A stretch of DNA of 64,000 nucleotides from Aeromonas allosaccharophila. Lineage in GTDB: Bacteria > Pseudomonadota > Gammaproteobacteria > Enterobacterales > Aeromonadaceae. A program made the position numbers and the translations under genes. The notes below the pieces were generated by a model. It was not told where the DNA came from. It saw only the letters and a list, made by a program, of their open reading frames with translations, and made no database searches. Position 1 is the first letter of the stretch. Each line of letters opens with the position of its first letter. Positions 43,143 through 54,040 of the stretch are shown here, piece by piece. The stretch lies in assembly GCF_000819685.1 (NCBI RefSeq), contig NZ_CDBR01000023.1, positions 1 to 64,000 on the forward strand, in the 5' to 3' direction.

Positions 43143-43936
43143 TGCGAGCTTATCTCGACCTGATGCAGAAAATCCTCGATGAGGGCACCGTCAAGTCAGA
43201 CCGTACCGGCACCGGTACCGTCTCCCTGTTCGGCCATCAGATGCGCTTCAATCTGGCACAAGGTTTTCCGCTGGTGACCACCAAGAAGTGCCACCTGCGT
43301 TCCATCATTCACGAGCTGCTCTGGTTCCTCAATGGCGATACCAATACCGCCTATCTGAAGGAAAATGGCGTCAGCATCTGGGATGAGTGGGCAGACGAGA
43401 ATGGCGATCTGGGGCCTGTATATGGCGCGCAGTGGCGCTCCTGGCCTGCGGCCGACGGGTCTGTCATCGACCAAATCCAGAAAGCGGTGGATGACATCAA
43501 GCACAACCCGGATTCGCGCCGCATCATCGTCTCCGCCTGGAACGTGGGTGAGCTGGACAAGATGGCGCTGGCCCCTTGCCACGCCTTCTTCCAGTTCTAT
43601 GTGGCGGACGGCAAGCTCTCCTGCCAGCTCTACCAGCGCAGCTGTGACGTGTTCCTCGGCTTGCCGTTCAACATCGCCAGCTATGCCCTGCTGACCCACA
43701 TGATGGCCCAGCAGTGCGATCTGGAAGTGGGTGACTTCGTCTGGACCGGTGGTGATGTGCACCTCTACTCCAACCACATGGAGCAGACTGCGCTGCAGCT
43801 TTCCCGTGAGCCACGTTCTTTGCCGACTCTGGTGATCAAGCGCAAGCCGGACTCCATCTTCGACTACAAGTTCGAGGATTTCGAGATCGAGGGGTATGAC
43901 CCCCATCCCGGTATCAAGGCGCCCGTCGCCATCTGA
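43142..43936 (+). CDS. thyA: Thymidylate synthase
   Basis: Converts dUMP to dTMP with methylene-tetrahydrofolate. 264 residues, the short enteric form. Catalytic Cys146 lies in [30 protein letters not shown] binds nucleotide and folate; the start [15 protein letters not shown] is canonical. Translationally coupled to lgt. A terminator follows. Confidence 0.98.
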   Translation: MRAYLDLMQKILDEGTVKSDRTGTGTVSLFGHQMRFNLAQGFPLVTTKKCHLRSIIHELLWFLNGDTNTAYLKENGVSIWDEWADENGDLGPVYGAQWRSWPAADGSVIDQIQKAVDDIKHNPDSRRIIVSAWNVGELDKMALAPCHAFFQFYVADGKLSCQLYQRSCDVFLGLPFNIASYALLTHMMAQQCDLEVGDFVWTGGDVHLYSNHMEQTALQLSREPRSLPTLVIKRKPDSIFDYKFEDFEIEGYDPHPGIKAPVAI

Positions 43937-43940
43937 TAGC

Positions 43941-43964
43941 AAGGCGCCTCAGGGCGCCTTTTTT
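43941..43964. terminator. Terminator after thyA
   Basis: AAGGCGCC (43941-43948), TCAG, GGCGCCTT (43953-43960), then more T. Confidence 0.85.
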
Positions 43965-44022
43965 ATGCAGCTTTATGCATCTAAATAATTGTAAATTCAC
44001 TTTATTGATTAATAAGACGGTA

Positions 44023-44082
44023 GCCTGAGACGAGGCAAAACCTGCTTATAGCAGGTATGTTCTACTTTGCCTTCGGTTTTTT
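44023..44082 (+). promoter_or_regulatory. Structured leader with terminator-like stem upstream of nhaA
   Basis: GGCAAA (44034-44039) pairs with TTTGCC (44066-44071), enclosing a small hairpin ACCTGC-TTATA-GCAGGT (44040-44056), and six T follow at 44077-44082, 90 bases before nhaA. An alternative pairing GCCT (44023-44026) with AGGC (44033-44036) would use the same left arm. This looks like an attenuator or ion-responsive leader; I cannot assign it to a known riboswitch class by eye. Confidence 0.4.
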
Positions 44083-44169
44083 CGTTGTGTTGAGCAGCAA
44101 GAAACGATTTTCCATTGGTTGTTGCAGGATATAGACTCAAATCAAAGCAATACGGTGGAAAATTTAACC

Positions 44170-45360
44170 ATGAGTGACGTAATCAAAAAGTTCCTGAAGC
44201 TGGAGGCCGCCTCCGGAATTATTCTGATCATGGCTGCCATGCTGGCAATGATTTTAGCCAATACCGCGCTGGCTGGCGGGTATCAGGCGTTTCTCGACAC
44301 GCCGGTGCAGGTGCGCATCGCAGCCCTCGACATCAACAAGCCGCTGCTGCTCTGGATCAACGATGGCTTCATGGCGATCTTCTTCCTGCTGGTTGGTCTG
44401 GAAGTGAAGCGTGAAATGCTGGAAGGGGCGCTTTCTACCCGGGTTCAGGCGACCTTCCCGGCCATTGCGGCGGTGGGTGGCATGCTGGCGCCGGCCTTGA
44501 TCTACGCCTTTTTCAACTATTCGGACGACGTGGCGCGCGCTGGCTGGGCCATTCCGGCCGCGACCGATATCGCCTTTGCCCTCGGGGTGATGGCGCTGCT
44601 CGGCAAGCGGGTGCCGGTGAGCCTCAAGGTATTCCTGCTGGCGCTGGCCATCATGGATGACCTCGGCGTCATCATCATCATCGCGCTCTTCTATACCCAG
44701 CAGTTGTCGCTGGAGGCGCTGGCCATCGGTATTCTGGCAACCCTCACCCTGCTTTGGATGAATCGCCGCGGTGAGGACAGGATCAGTCTCTACATGCTGG
44801 TCGGTCTGGTGCTCTGGGTGGCGGTACTCAAGTCTGGAGTCCATGCGACCCTTGCGGGTGTGGTGGTGGGCTTTATGGTTCCGCTTAACGGCAAGCGTTA
44901 CGCCTCGCCGCTCAAGTATCTGGAGTACAAGTTGCACCCCTGGAGTGCCTATCTGATCCTGCCGCTGTTTGCGTTTGCCAACGCCGGGGTATCGCTGGAG
45001 GGGATTGGCCTCTCCGCCCTGCTGAGCCCGGTGCCGATGGGGATCATGCTGGGGCTGTTTATCGGCAAGCCGCTCGGGGTGTTCACCATCAGCTGGCTGT
45101 CGGTCAAACTGGGCATCGCCCAGTTGCCGCCCGGGGTCAACTTCAAGCAGATCTTTGCGGTCAGCATCCTCTGTGGCATCGGGTTTACCATGTCGATGTT
45201 TATCGCGTCGCTCGCCTTCGAGCACGGTGGGCTGGATTACGGCAGCTACTCTCGCCTCGGGATCCTGGTGGGCTCCACCATGGCGGCGGTAGTCGGCTAT
45301 CTGGCCTTGCGCATGGCCCTTCCCAAGGGTGAAGGGGAACAGAGTACGGAGGGACTATGA
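44170..45360 (+). CDS. nhaA: Na+/H+ antiporter NhaA
   Basis: Electrogenic antiporter that exports Na+/Li+ in exchange for two protons. 396 residues, 12 helices. The ion-binding Asp pair sits in [37 protein letters not shown] and [21 protein letters not shown] are conserved, as is [16 protein letters not shown]. The start at 44170 aligns with other NhaA proteins; the frame is open a further 51 bases upstream. It is followed by a small exported protein and nhaR, so probably nhaA-orf-nhaR, with NhaR as the likely activator. Confidence 0.95.
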   Translation: MSDVIKKFLKLEAASGIILIMAAMLAMILANTALAGGYQAFLDTPVQVRIAALDINKPLLLWINDGFMAIFFLLVGLEVKREMLEGALSTRVQATFPAIAAVGGMLAPALIYAFFNYSDDVARAGWAIPAATDIAFALGVMALLGKRVPVSLKVFLLALAIMDDLGVIIIIALFYTQQLSLEALAIGILATLTLLWMNRRGEDRISLYMLVGLVLWVAVLKSGVHATLAGVVVGFMVPLNGKRYASPLKYLEYKLHPWSAYLILPLFAFANAGVSLEGIGLSALLSPVPMGIMLGLFIGKPLGVFTISWLSVKLGIAQLPPGVNFKQIFAVSILCGIGFTMSMFIASLAFEHGGLDYGSYSRLGILVGSTMAAVVGYLALRMALPKGEGEQSTEGL

Positions 45361-45764
45361 AGCTACATACAGGGTTGTTGATGCTGTTGCTGAGCCCCGC
45401 GGCATGGGCCGGCGGGCTGGAGGATTGCAAGCAGGACGCCGCCTCGGCGAACTGCTCCGCCTATCTGAACGGAGTGGTCGATAGCGCCCTGCTGCTGGGT
45501 GACAAGCAGGCCAAGGCGCGCTTTGGCGAGACCTTCTCCGAGCGGGCGCTGAGCAGCCGGGCTGGCGAGCGGGTCAAACACTCCAACAAGCGTTATTGTG
45601 CTGACCGGATGCCGGACAAGGCACGCCTCAAGGCCAGCCTGATGGAGCAGTTTGGCGCGAACAAGGTTGACTCGGTCAGCGACATGTATGACATTCTGGC
45701 GGTTGAACTCAGCTGCTACCGGAGTCCGCGTCAAGCGGGAACCCCATCGGATGTCACACCTTAA
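45357..45764 (+). CDS. Small exported protein, Rap1a/Tai-like
   Basis: 135 residues with a signal peptide ([17 protein letters not shown], mature GGLEDCKQ). The mature part has four cysteines ([19 protein letters not shown] and LSCYR) and the pattern [16 protein letters not shown] then [20 protein letters not shown], which resembles the Rap1a/Tai fold of type VI secretion immunity and related periplasmic proteins. This assignment is by pattern only. It overlaps the nhaA stop (ATGA) and the nhaR start lies inside its 3' end, so it is embedded in the nhaA-nhaR operon. No T6SS gene is nearby. Confidence 0.6.
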   Translation: MKLHTGLLMLLLSPAAWAGGLEDCKQDAASANCSAYLNGVVDSALLLGDKQAKARFGETFSERALSSRAGERVKHSNKRYCADRMPDKARLKASLMEQFGANKVDSVSDMYDILAVELSCYRSPRQAGTPSDVTP

Positions 45765-46683
45765 CTACAACCACCTCTACTATTTTTGGATGACTCAGAA
45801 GAAGGGCTCCGTTACCCAGGCAGCGGAAGCCCTTTTTTTGACCCCGCAAACGGTCACCGGCCAGATCAAGCTGCTGGAGCAGCGCCTCGGCGGCAAGCTG
45901 CTCAAACGCAAGGGGCGCTCCCTTGAGGCGACCGAGCTGGGCCAGTTGGTGTTTCGCTATGCCGACAAGATGTTCAGCCTCTCCTACGAGATGCTCGATA
46001 TCGTCAACTACCGCAAGGAGAGCCAGATCCTGTTCGACGTCGGCATCGCCGATGCCCTCTCCAAGCGCCTTGCCAGCCGCGTGCTGCTCTCCGTCATCCC
46101 CAATGATGGCTCCATTCACCTGCGCTGCTTCGAATCGACCCACGAACTGCTGCTGGAGCAGTTGAGCGAGCACAAGCTCGACATGATCCTCTCCGACTGT
46201 CCGGTGGACTCCAGCCAGCATGCGGGGCTGCTCTCCAAACGGCTGGGCGGCTGTGGCGTCAGCTTCTTCTGCAAGGCGCCGTTGCCCGAAAAGCCCTTTC
46301 CCGCCTGTCTGGAGGAGCGCAAGCTGCTGATCCCCGGTCGCCGTACCGCCATGGGGCGTCAGCTGACCCAGTGGTTCGAGCAGCAGGGTGTCTCCCCCAG
46401 CATTCTTGGCGAGTTTGATGATGCCGCCTTGATGAAGGCGTTTGGCTTCTTCAATCAGGGCATCTTCATGGCTCCTACCATCTATCGGGAGGAGATCCTC
46501 GAGGGAGAGGGGGTGATGCTGATCGGAGAGACCCAGGATTTGATGGAGGAGTATTACGTCATCTTCGCCGAGCGGATGATCCAGCATCCGGCGGTGAAGC
46601 GGGTCTGCGAGAGCGATTTTACCTTCCTCTTTTCCGGCCAGGAGAACTTCTCCGCCATCCAGCCGGCCACCCTGTCGTTTTAA
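45751..46683 (+). CDS. nhaR: LysR family activator NhaR
   Basis: Regulator that activates nhaA in response to Na+. 310 residues. Start [43 protein letters not shown] is the NhaR-type helix-turn-helix. The effector domain carries [14 protein letters not shown] and the [21 protein letters not shown] block. The ATG at 45751 overlaps the preceding gene by 14 bases. Last gene of the nhaA operon. Confidence 0.94.
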   Translation: MSHLNYNHLYYFWMTQKKGSVTQAAEALFLTPQTVTGQIKLLEQRLGGKLLKRKGRSLEATELGQLVFRYADKMFSLSYEMLDIVNYRKESQILFDVGIADALSKRLASRVLLSVIPNDGSIHLRCFESTHELLLEQLSEHKLDMILSDCPVDSSQHAGLLSKRLGGCGVSFFCKAPLPEKPFPACLEERKLLIPGRRTAMGRQLTQWFEQQGVSPSILGEFDDAALMKAFGFFNQGIFMAPTIYREEILEGEGVMLIGETQDLMEEYYVIFAERMIQHPAVKRVCESDFTFLFSGQENFSAIQPATLSF

Positions 46684-46734
46684 AACGGCCCGTCACCACG
46701 TATCATCGGTGATGAGTGGCAGAGGAGAGATGTG

Positions 46735-47037
46735 ATGCAACTTGAAGAGATGGAAGCCAATGCGAGTAAAGCGGTGGCCTTGCTCAAGGCGCTGGCCAAC
46801 GAACGGCGGCTGTTTATTCTGTGCCAGTTGCTGGAGCGGGAGCTGTCGGTGGGGGAGCTCAACGAACGATTGGGATTGAGTCAGTCGGCCTTGTCACAGC
46901 ATCTGGCGCTGTTGCGGCGGGATGAGCTGGTGACGACGCGCAAAGAGGCCCAGACGGTCTACTATTCGCTGCGCAGCCATGAGGTGCGTGAAATGATCAG
47001 TTTGCTGCATCGACTTTATTGCAGCGCAGATAAATAA
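46735..47037 (+). CDS. hlyU: ArsR-family sulfur/redox sensor HlyU
   Basis: Winged-helix regulator of 100 residues that closely resembles Vibrio HlyU (AVALLKALANERRLFILC, LSVGELNERLGLSQSALSQHLALLRRDELV, TRKEAQTVYYSL, LLHRLYC). Cys30 and Cys96 are 66 residues apart, the same spacing as the paired cysteines of HlyU, BigR and SqrR that sense persulfide or oxidants. In Vibrio HlyU relieves H-NS silencing of toxin genes. AGGAG stands seven bases before the ATG at 46735; a GTG at 46732 is in frame. No sulfurtransferase or toxin gene is adjacent. Confidence 0.85.
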   Translation: MQLEEMEANASKAVALLKALANERRLFILCQLLERELSVGELNERLGLSQSALSQHLALLRRDELVTTRKEAQTVYYSLRSHEVREMISLLHRLYCSADK

Positions 47038-47039
47038 AA

Positions 47040-47063
47040 AACCGGCACTAAGGCCGGTTTTTT
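47040..47063. terminator. Bidirectional terminator between hlyU and rpsT
   Basis: AACCGGC (47040-47046) pairs with GCCGGTT (47053-47059), with an A-run before and a T-run after. Confidence 0.85.
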
Positions 47064-47086
47064 CAGCTTTGATCAGCAGAAGCTGA

Positions 47087-47350
47087 TTAAGCCATAGCTT
47101 TGATCTGGGCAGACAGGCGGCTCTTGTGACGAGCAGCTTTGTTCTTGTGGATCAGGCCTTTGGTCGCCATACGATCCATGATCGGCTGAGCAACAGCGAA
47201 AGCGGCAGTCGCGGCAGCTTTGTCGCCAGAGGCGATAGCAGCGATGACTTTCTTCAGGTAGGTACGGGTCATTGAACGACGGCTGGCGTTGTGCTGACGG
47301 CGTTTTTCTGACTGAAGAGCGCGCTTCTTAGCAGATTTGATGTTAGCCAA
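47087..47350 (-). CDS. rpsT: 30S ribosomal protein S20
   Basis: 87-residue S20, a helical bundle binding 16S r[29 protein letters not shown] and [13 protein letters not shown] are diagnostic. AGGAG precedes the ATG. Divergent from murJ with 191 bases between, which must hold both promoters. Strong codon bias. Confidence 0.98.
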   Translation of the reverse strand: MANIKSAKKRALQSEKRRQHNASRRSMTRTYLKKVIAAIASGDKAAATAAFAVAQPIMDRMATKGLIHKNKAARHKSRLSAQIKAMA

Positions 47351-47541
47351 GGTAAAACTCCTAAAACTGTCTTAGCGAGTGTATTGAAAAGGCCCGGAAA
47401 TATGCCCTTCCAACCACATAATGTCAAATGATTTGTGCAAATAAACACCGCCTCCCGGTGGTGTGTCAGTAGGGAGACGGTTAAACTGTCGGCCGATTCT
47501 AGCAGCATTCTTTTCATTCTGACAGTTCCAGAGGCCTCGTC

Positions 47542-49101
47542 TTGAGTAAGAAATTGATCAAATCCGGCATGATAGTGTCCGGAATGACGCTGGCATCCCG
47601 CGTAATGGGCTTGGTTCGCGATGTGGTCATCGCCAATCTGCTCGGTGCCGGGGTGGCCGCAGACGTCTTCTTCTTTGCCAATCGCATTCCCAACTTTCTG
47701 CGTCGTCTGTTCGCCGAAGGTGCCTTCAACCAGGCCTTTGTCCCCGTAATGACGGAGTACAAGAAAAATGGCGACGAGGGGGAAGTGCGTGAATTGCTGG
47801 CCGCGGTGGCGGGTACGCTGGGGGGCATAGTGACGGTAGTTACCCTGCTCGGGGTGCTGGGGTCGGGAGTGCTGACCGCGCTGTTTGGCTGGGGCTGGTT
47901 CTGGGACTGGTTGCACGGCGGCCCTGCTGCCGAGAAGTTCGAGCTCGCCAGTCTGATGCTCAAGATCACCTTCCCCTACCTCTGGTTTATCACCTTTACC
48001 GCCATGGCGGGGGCCATCCTCAACACCTTCGGCCGCTTTGCGGTCTCGTCGTTTACGCCGGTGTTTCTCAACATCACCATGATTGCGGCGGCCTGGTGGA
48101 TTGCGCCGCTGATGGACAAACCGGAGATCTCGCTGGCGATTGGTGTCTTTTTGGGCGGTTTGGTGCAGTTTTTGTTCCAGTACCCCTTTTTGCGCCAAAT
48201 TAACATGCTGGTGTGGCCCAAGTGGGGATGGCATCACCCCGGGGTGGTGAAGATCCGGACCCTGATGATCCCGGCCCTGTTCGGGGTCTCGGTCAGCCAG
48301 ATCAACCTGCTGGTCAACACCATGCTCGCCTCCTTCCTGGCGACCGGTGCCATCAGCTACCTCTACTACTCGGATCGCCTGCTGGAGTTCCCCCTCGGGC
48401 TGTTTGCGGTGGCCATCAGTACCGTGATCCTGCCTGCGCTGGCGAAAAAGCATGTGGATGCCGATCCAGCCGATTTCTCCCGCACCATGGATTGGGGGGT
48501 GCGGATGGTGATGCTGCTCGGCCTGCCGGCCATGATCGGCATTGCGGTCATGCGCGAGCCCATTTTGCGGGTGCTGTTTATGCGCGGCGAGTTCGGCCTG
48601 CATGAAGTGGCCATGTCGAGCGCCAGCTTGCTGGCCTCCACCACTGGGCTGCTCTCCCTGATGCTGATCAAGGTGTTGGCGCCCGGTTATTACGCCCGTC
48701 AGGACACCAAGACGCCGGTGCGGATCGGGATGATGTCGATGGCGGCCAACATGGTCTGCAACCTCCTCTTCATCTATCCGCTCGGCTACGTGGGTCTGGC
48801 GCTCTCGACAGCCTGCTCGGGCACCCTGAATGCGGCCTTGCTGTTCAAGGGGTTGTACCAGCAGAGCGTCTATCGCCCCTCCCGCCATACCGGGGTATTC
48901 TGCCTCAAACTGCTGGTCGCCAGTGTGCTGATGGGGGGCGTGCTCGCCTACCTGTCGCCGGATCTGGCCCAGTGGGGCGCATGGAGCATGGGCAAGGCCA
49001 GTTTGCAGCTGACCATGCTGTTGTCGCTGGGGGCCGCGGTCTACGCGGTGGTGTTGCTGCTGCTGGGCATTCGCCCACGTCATCTTAAATCGGGGCAGTA
49101 G
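47542..49101 (+). CDS. murJ: Lipid II flippase MurJ
   Basis: MOP-superfamily flippase that moves lipid II across the inner membrane. 519 residues, 14 helices. The start KSGMIVSGMTLASRVMGLVRDVVIANLLGAG contains the conserved SGMT and SRxxGxxR; FNQAFVPV and YYARQDTKTPVRIG are family markers. It begins with TTG at 47542, preceded by GAGG. The divergent rpsT and downstream ribF-ileS-lspA order is as in E. coli relatives. Confidence 0.96.
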   Translation: MSKKLIKSGMIVSGMTLASRVMGLVRDVVIANLLGAGVAADVFFFANRIPNFLRRLFAEGAFNQAFVPVMTEYKKNGDEGEVRELLAAVAGTLGGIVTVVTLLGVLGSGVLTALFGWGWFWDWLHGGPAAEKFELASLMLKITFPYLWFITFTAMAGAILNTFGRFAVSSFTPVFLNITMIAAAWWIAPLMDKPEISLAIGVFLGGLVQFLFQYPFLRQINMLVWPKWGWHHPGVVKIRTLMIPALFGVSVSQINLLVNTMLASFLATGAISYLYYSDRLLEFPLGLFAVAISTVILPALAKKHVDADPADFSRTMDWGVRMVMLLGLPAMIGIAVMREPILRVLFMRGEFGLHEVAMSSASLLASTTGLLSLMLIKVLAPGYYARQDTKTPVRIGMMSMAANMVCNLLFIYPLGYVGLALSTACSGTLNAALLFKGLYQQSVYRPSRHTGVFCLKLLVASVLMGGVLAYLSPDLAQWGAWSMGKASLQLTMLLSLGAAVYAVVLLLLGIRPRHLKSGQ

Positions 49102-49258
49102 TAGCTGTGATCCTGCGGCGCCATGGGGAGAGTGCCTCATGGCGTCACGGGGGGCGGGATTGGGTCCGGATAGTTGAAATCAGGCTATGAGGGCTGACCC
49201 TGCCTGCTGCCTGATATATAATCCGCCGATTTCCATGGCAGCAACGCACAAGGCACTG

Positions 49259-50233
49259 ATGGAGCTTATTCGCGGCATTCACAATCTCAAGCCCCGTCAC
49301 CGGGGATGTGTATTGACCATTGGCAACTTTGATGGGGTTCATCAGGGTCACCATGCGGTATTGGCACGTCTCAAGGAGAAAGCGGCCCAGCTGGGATTGC
49401 CCGCCTGCGTCATGCTGTTTGAACCGCAGCCGCTGGAGCTGTTTGCCGGCACGGCGGCGCCCGCCCGGCTGAGCCGGTTGCGGGAGAAGTATGAAGCGCT
49501 GCGGGGGCTGCATATCGATCGCATGCTCTGTGTGCGCTTCAGCCATCGCTTTGCCGAGCAAGCGGCCTCGACCTTCATCGAGCAGTTGCTGGTGGAGAAG
49601 CTCGGGGTGCGCTATCTGGTGGTCGGCGACGATTTTCGCTTCGGCAAGGGGCGGGAAGGGGACTTCCACCTGCTGGAAGAGGCGGGTCATCGCTTCGGTT
49701 TCGAGGTAATCAGTACCCAGAGCTTCCAGCTCGAACGGCAGCGGGTCAGCAGCACCTTGGTGCGCGAGGCCCTCAAGGCGGGTCGGATGGCGGAAGTGGA
49801 GCTGATGCTTGGCCGCCCCTACACCATCAGCGGCCGGGTGGCCCACGGCGACAAGCTGGGGCGCACCATAGGTTTTCCCACCGCCAATCTGGCCCTCAAG
49901 CGCCAGGTGATCCCGGTCGGTGGCGTGTTTGCGGTGGAAGTGATATGTTCCGGCAAGACCTTCCCCGGTGTAGCCAATGTGGGTGTACGGCCGACCTTGA
50001 GCGGTACACAAGCCAGATTGGAGGTACATCTATTTGATTTTTATGGTGATCTATATGGTCAGCAGGTCAAGGTGCTGCTTCGCCACAAGCTGCGCGAAGA
50101 GCAGAAGTTTGCCTCTTTCATTGCCTTGAAAGAGCAGATCGAACGAGATGCCCTGGCGGCCCGAGCCTGGTTCGGGCTGCCACAATTCAATTTACCCAGC
50201 ACTCTTTTAGAAAAGAAGGGAACCCAGGACTGA
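49259..50233 (+). CDS. ribF: Bifunctional riboflavin kinase/FAD synthetase
   Basis: Makes FMN and FAD from riboflavin. About 324 residues. N-terminal nucleotidyltransferase domain ([18 protein letters not shown] with the HxGH-like motif; [31 protein letters not shown]-type [10 protein letters not shown]) and C-terminal kinase domain ([18 protein letters not shown]). The ATG at 49259 gives [10 protein letters not shown], matching E. coli. Its stop overlaps the ileS start (TGATG). Confidence 0.95.
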   Translation: MELIRGIHNLKPRHRGCVLTIGNFDGVHQGHHAVLARLKEKAAQLGLPACVMLFEPQPLELFAGTAAPARLSRLREKYEALRGLHIDRMLCVRFSHRFAEQAASTFIEQLLVEKLGVRYLVVGDDFRFGKGREGDFHLLEEAGHRFGFEVISTQSFQLERQRVSSTLVREALKAGRMAEVELMLGRPYTISGRVAHGDKLGRTIGFPTANLALKRQVIPVGGVFAVEVICSGKTFPGVANVGVRPTLSGTQARLEVHLFDFYGDLYGQQVKVLLRHKLREEQKFASFIALKEQIERDALAARAWFGLPQFNLPSTLLEKKGTQD

Positions 50234-53094
50234 TGAGCGACTATAAACACACCCTGAATCTTCCGGAAACCGAGTTTCCGATGCGTGGCGATCTGGCCAA
50301 GCGCGAACCCAACATGCTGAAACGTTGGTACGATCAGGATCTCTACGGCGCTATTCGCCGCGCCAAAGCGGGCAAGCCTTCTTTCATTCTGCATGATGGC
50401 CCCCCCTATGCGAACGGCAACATTCACATCGGTCACTCGGTCAACAAGATCCTCAAAGACATCATCATCAAGTCCAAGGGCCTCTCCGGTTTCGATTCCC
50501 CCTATGTGCCGGGCTGGGATTGCCACGGTCTGCCTATCGAGCTGAAAGTGGAAGGCATGGTCGGCAAGCCGGGCGAGAAGGTCTCCGCTGCCGAATTCCG
50601 CGCCGAGTGCCGCAAATACGCCAAGACCCAGATCGAAGCGCAGAAGACCGACTTCATCCGTCTGGGTGTGCTGGGCGACTGGGAACACCCCTATCTGACC
50701 ATGGATTTTGGCACCGAAGCCAACATCATCCGCTCCATGGCCAAGATCGTTGAAAACGGCCACCTGCACAAAGGTTCCAAGCCGGTGCACTGGTGTACCG
50801 ATTGTGGCTCCGCGCTGGCTGAAGCCGAAGTGGAGTACTACGACAAGAACTCCCCCTCCATCGATGTGCGTTTCAAAGCCGTTGACGAGGCGACCGTTGC
50901 CGCCAAGTTTGACTGCGCCGAAGGCCACACCGGCAAGGGCCCGATCTCTGCGGTGATCTGGACCACCACTCCGTGGACTCTGCCAGCCAACCGCGCCATC
51001 GCCATGCACGCCGACCTCGACTATGCGCTGGTGCAGGTTGAAGGCGAGCACCCCGAGCGTCTGATCCTGGCCGCCGAGCTGGTCAAGGATGTGATGGATC
51101 GCGCCGGTATCGAGAAGTTCCACAATCTGGGCTACGCCAAGGGTGCCGCGCTCGAGCTGCTGCGCTTCAACCATCCCTTCTACAGCTTCGACGTGCCGGT
51201 GGTGCTGGGTGATCACGTCACTCTGGATGCCGGTACCGGCGCCGTTCACACCGCCCCTGGCCACGGTCAGGAAGACTTTGTGGTCGGTCAGAAGTACGGT
51301 CTGGAAGTCGCCAACCCGGTTGGCAGCAACGGCGTGTATCTGCCAGATACCGAACTGTTTGCCGGCCAGCACGTGTTCAAGGCCAACGCCTCCGTGGTCG
51401 AAGTGCTGACCGAGCGTGGCGCCCTGCTGCATCACAAGGTGTTCAACCACTCCTACCCGCACTGCTGGCGTCACAAGACCCCGATCATCTTCCGTGCCAC
51501 CCCGCAGTGGTTCATCAGCATGGAACAAAAGGGTCTGCGCCAGCGTGCGCTGGAAGAGATCGAGCGTATCGAGAAGGACGGTATCAAACAGCACGGCCAG
51601 AGCGGCTGGGTACCGGCCTGGGGTAAAAACCGTATTCAGGCGATGGTCGAGAACCGTCCTGACTGGTGTATCTCCCGTCAGCGTACCTGGGGTGTGCCTA
51701 TCTCCCTGTTCGTTCACAAAGAGACCCAGGCGCTGCACCCGGAATCCGTGCGCCTGATGCACGAAGTGGCCAAGCGGGTCGAGCAGTCCGGCATCCAGGC
51801 ATGGTGGGATCTGGACAAGGCCGAGCTGCTGGGTGCCGATGCCGACATGTACGACAAGGTGCCTGACACCCTGGATGTCTGGTTCGACTCCGGTTCAACC
51901 CACTCCTCCGTGGTTGATGCCCGTCCCGAGTTCAACGGCAACCCGGCCGACATGTATCTGGAAGGCTCTGATCAGCACCGCGGCTGGTTCATGTCCTCCC
52001 TGATGATCGGCGTGGCGATGAAAGACAAGGCCCCGTACAACCAGGTGCTGACTCACGGCTTCACCGTGGATGGTCAGGGTCGCAAGATGTCCAAGTCCAT
52101 CGGTAACGTGGTCAGCCCGCAGGACGTGATGAACAAGCTGGGCGCCGACATCCTGCGTCTGTGGGTCGCGAGCACTGACTACACCGGTGAGATGACCGTC
52201 TCCGACGAGATCCTCAAGCGCTCCGCCGATGCTTATCGCCGTATTCGCAACACCGCCCGCTTCCTGCTGGCCAACCTGAATGGCTTCAATCCGGCGACCG
52301 ACATGGTGGCGCCTGCCGACATGGTGGTGGTGGATCGCTGGGCTGTCGGTCGTGCCAAAGCGGTACAGGCCGAGATCATGGCAGCGTTCGATGAGTACAA
52401 CTTCCACGGCGTGACCCAGAAGCTGATGCAGTTCTGCTCCATCGAGATGGGCTCCTTCTATCTGGACGTGATCAAGGATCGTCAGTACACCGCCAAGGCT
52501 GACAGCCTGGCCCGTCGCTCCTGCCAGACCGCGCTCTATCACATCGCCGAGGCCATGGTGCGCTGGATGGCGCCGATCATGAGCTTCACCGCCGATGAAA
52601 TCTGGGCACTGCTGCCGGGTGAGCGCGGCGAGTTCGTCTTCACCGAAGAGTGGTACGACGGCCTGTTCGGTCTGGAAGCCGGTGAAACCCTCAACGACGA
52701 TTTCTGGGCCGAGATCCTCACCGTGCGTGGTGAAGTGAACAAGGCGCTGGAAGTGGCCCGTGGCGAGAAGCGTATCGGCGGCTCCCTGCAGGCCGAACTG
52801 ACCCTGTTCGCCAAGCCGGAGCTGGCTGCGCGCCTGAACGCCCTGGCCGATGAGCTGCGCTTCGTGCTGCTCACCTCAAAGGCCAAGGTGGTAGTGGCCG
52901 ACACTGCGCCGGAAGGCTCTGTGGCGACCGAGCGTGATGACCTGTGGCTGAGCGTGGCCCAGTCTGCCGCCGCCAAGTGCGACCGCTGCTGGCACCATGT
53001 GGAAGACGTGGGCACCATCGCGGGTCACGAAGAGATCTGTGGTCGCTGTGTGACCAACGTCGAGGGTGACGGCGAAACGCGTCAATTTGCCTGA
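50233..53094 (+). CDS. ileS: Isoleucyl-tRNA synthetase
   Basis: Class I synthetase of 953 residues with editing domain. HIGH motif in [18 protein letters not shown] in [11 protein letters not shown], editing-site [14 protein letters not shown], and a C-terminal zinc site (CDRCWHHVE and CGRCV). Co-transcribed with ribF (overlapping start) and lspA (stop and start overlap at 53094), the classic ribF-ileS-lspA order. Confidence 0.98.
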   Translation: MSDYKHTLNLPETEFPMRGDLAKREPNMLKRWYDQDLYGAIRRAKAGKPSFILHDGPPYANGNIHIGHSVNKILKDIIIKSKGLSGFDSPYVPGWDCHGLPIELKVEGMVGKPGEKVSAAEFRAECRKYAKTQIEAQKTDFIRLGVLGDWEHPYLTMDFGTEANIIRSMAKIVENGHLHKGSKPVHWCTDCGSALAEAEVEYYDKNSPSIDVRFKAVDEATVAAKFDCAEGHTGKGPISAVIWTTTPWTLPANRAIAMHADLDYALVQVEGEHPERLILAAELVKDVMDRAGIEKFHNLGYAKGAALELLRFNHPFYSFDVPVVLGDHVTLDAGTGAVHTAPGHGQEDFVVGQKYGLEVANPVGSNGVYLPDTELFAGQHVFKANASVVEVLTERGALLHHKVFNHSYPHCWRHKTPIIFRATPQWFISMEQKGLRQRALEEIERIEKDGIKQHGQSGWVPAWGKNRIQAMVENRPDWCISRQRTWGVPISLFVHKETQALHPESVRLMHEVAKRVEQSGIQAWWDLDKAELLGADADMYDKVPDTLDVWFDSGSTHSSVVDARPEFNGNPADMYLEGSDQHRGWFMSSLMIGVAMKDKAPYNQVLTHGFTVDGQGRKMSKSIGNVVSPQDVMNKLGADILRLWVASTDYTGEMTVSDEILKRSADAYRRIRNTARFLLANLNGFNPATDMVAPADMVVVDRWAVGRAKAVQAEIMAAFDEYNFHGVTQKLMQFCSIEMGSFYLDVIKDRQYTAKADSLARRSCQTALYHIAEAMVRWMAPIMSFTADEIWALLPGERGEFVFTEEWYDGLFGLEAGETLNDDFWAEILTVRGEVNKALEVARGEKRIGGSLQAELTLFAKPELAARLNALADELRFVLLTSKAKVVVADTAPEGSVATERDDLWLSVAQSAAAKCDRCWHHVEDVGTIAGHEEICGRCVTNVEGDGETRQFA

Positions 53095-53591
53095 TGAACA
53101 TGACTCAACATAAAAGCGGCCTGCGTTGGCTGTGGCTGGCAGTGCTGGCCTTTGTACTGGACCAGGCGAGCAAGCTCGCCGTGGTCAAGTTGCTGCCATT
53201 TGGTTACCCGGGGGTGGAGATCACCCCCTTCTTCAATCTGGTTCACGTCTACAACAAGGGCGCCGCATTCAGCTTTCTGGCTGATCAGGGGGGCTGGCAG
53301 CGCTGGTTCTTCGCGGTGCTGGCGTTTGCCATCTGTGGATTGCTGATCCACTGGCTGCGCAAGCAGTCGGTGACCCAGCGTTGGAGCGGTATCGCCTATT
53401 CCCTCATCATCGGCGGCGCCCTTGGCAACGTCTTTGACCGGCTGGTGCTGGGCCATGTGGTCGATTTCCTCGACTTCTACTGGCAGCGTGCCCACTGGCC
53501 GGCATTCAACCTGGCCGACAGCTTTATCTTTATCGGGGCCGCCATGATTGTGTTGGACGGATTCCGTGGTGAGAAAAAGGAGCAGGCATGA
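53094..53591 (+). CDS. lspA: Lipoprotein signal peptidase II
   Basis: Aspartic protease of the inner membrane that cuts lipoprotein signal peptides. 165 residues, four helices. VYNKGAAFSFL and the catalytic Asp pair in NVFDRLVLGHVVDFLDFY are present. The ATG overlaps the ileS stop; an in-frame ATG at 53100 is an alternative. fkpB overlaps its end. Confidence 0.97.
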   Translation: MNMTQHKSGLRWLWLAVLAFVLDQASKLAVVKLLPFGYPGVEITPFFNLVHVYNKGAAFSFLADQGGWQRWFFAVLAFAICGLLIHWLRKQSVTQRWSGIAYSLIIGGALGNVFDRLVLGHVVDFLDFYWQRAHWPAFNLADSFIFIGAAMIVLDGFRGEKKEQA

Positions 53592-54040
53592 GCCAGCAGA
53601 TCACCGCTAACAGCAACGTGTTGTTCCACTTCTCCATCAAGTTGGAAGATGGTTCGGTTGCCGACAGCACGGCGCTGCACGGCAAACCGGCCCGCCTGCG
53701 GATGGGCGATGGCAGCCTGACCCCGACCTTCGAGCAGTGCCTGCTGGGCCTGTGCGAAGGGGAGAGCAAGAGCTTCACACTGGCGCCGGAGCAGGCGTTT
53801 GGCCTCTCCAATCCCGACAACATCTACCATCTCGACCGTGCCAAATTTGGCGCCGATGTGGAGCCAAAAGTTGGCACCATCATCCTGTTCGATCAGCCCA
53901 ACGGCAGCGAACTGCCGGGCATTATCCGGGCGGTAGCCGGGATGTCGGTCACGGTCGATTTCAACCATCCGCTGGCCGGTCATACCGTCACCTTCGAGGT
54001 GGAGATCCTGGGCGTTGATGATGAGGAGAAGGTGCATTAA
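53588..54040 (+). CDS. fkpB: FKBP-type peptidyl-prolyl isomerase FkpB
   Basis: SlpA-type FKBP of 150 residues with an inserted flap domain. LHFSIKL-like [34 protein letters not shown] and the C-terminal [20 protein letters not shown] are typical. A cytoplasmic prolyl isomerase and chaperone. It overlaps both lspA and ispH by a few bases. Confidence 0.96.
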   Translation: MSQQITANSNVLFHFSIKLEDGSVADSTALHGKPARLRMGDGSLTPTFEQCLLGLCEGESKSFTLAPEQAFGLSNPDNIYHLDRAKFGADVEPKVGTIILFDQPNGSELPGIIRAVAGMSVTVDFNHPLAGHTVTFEVEILGVDDEEKVH

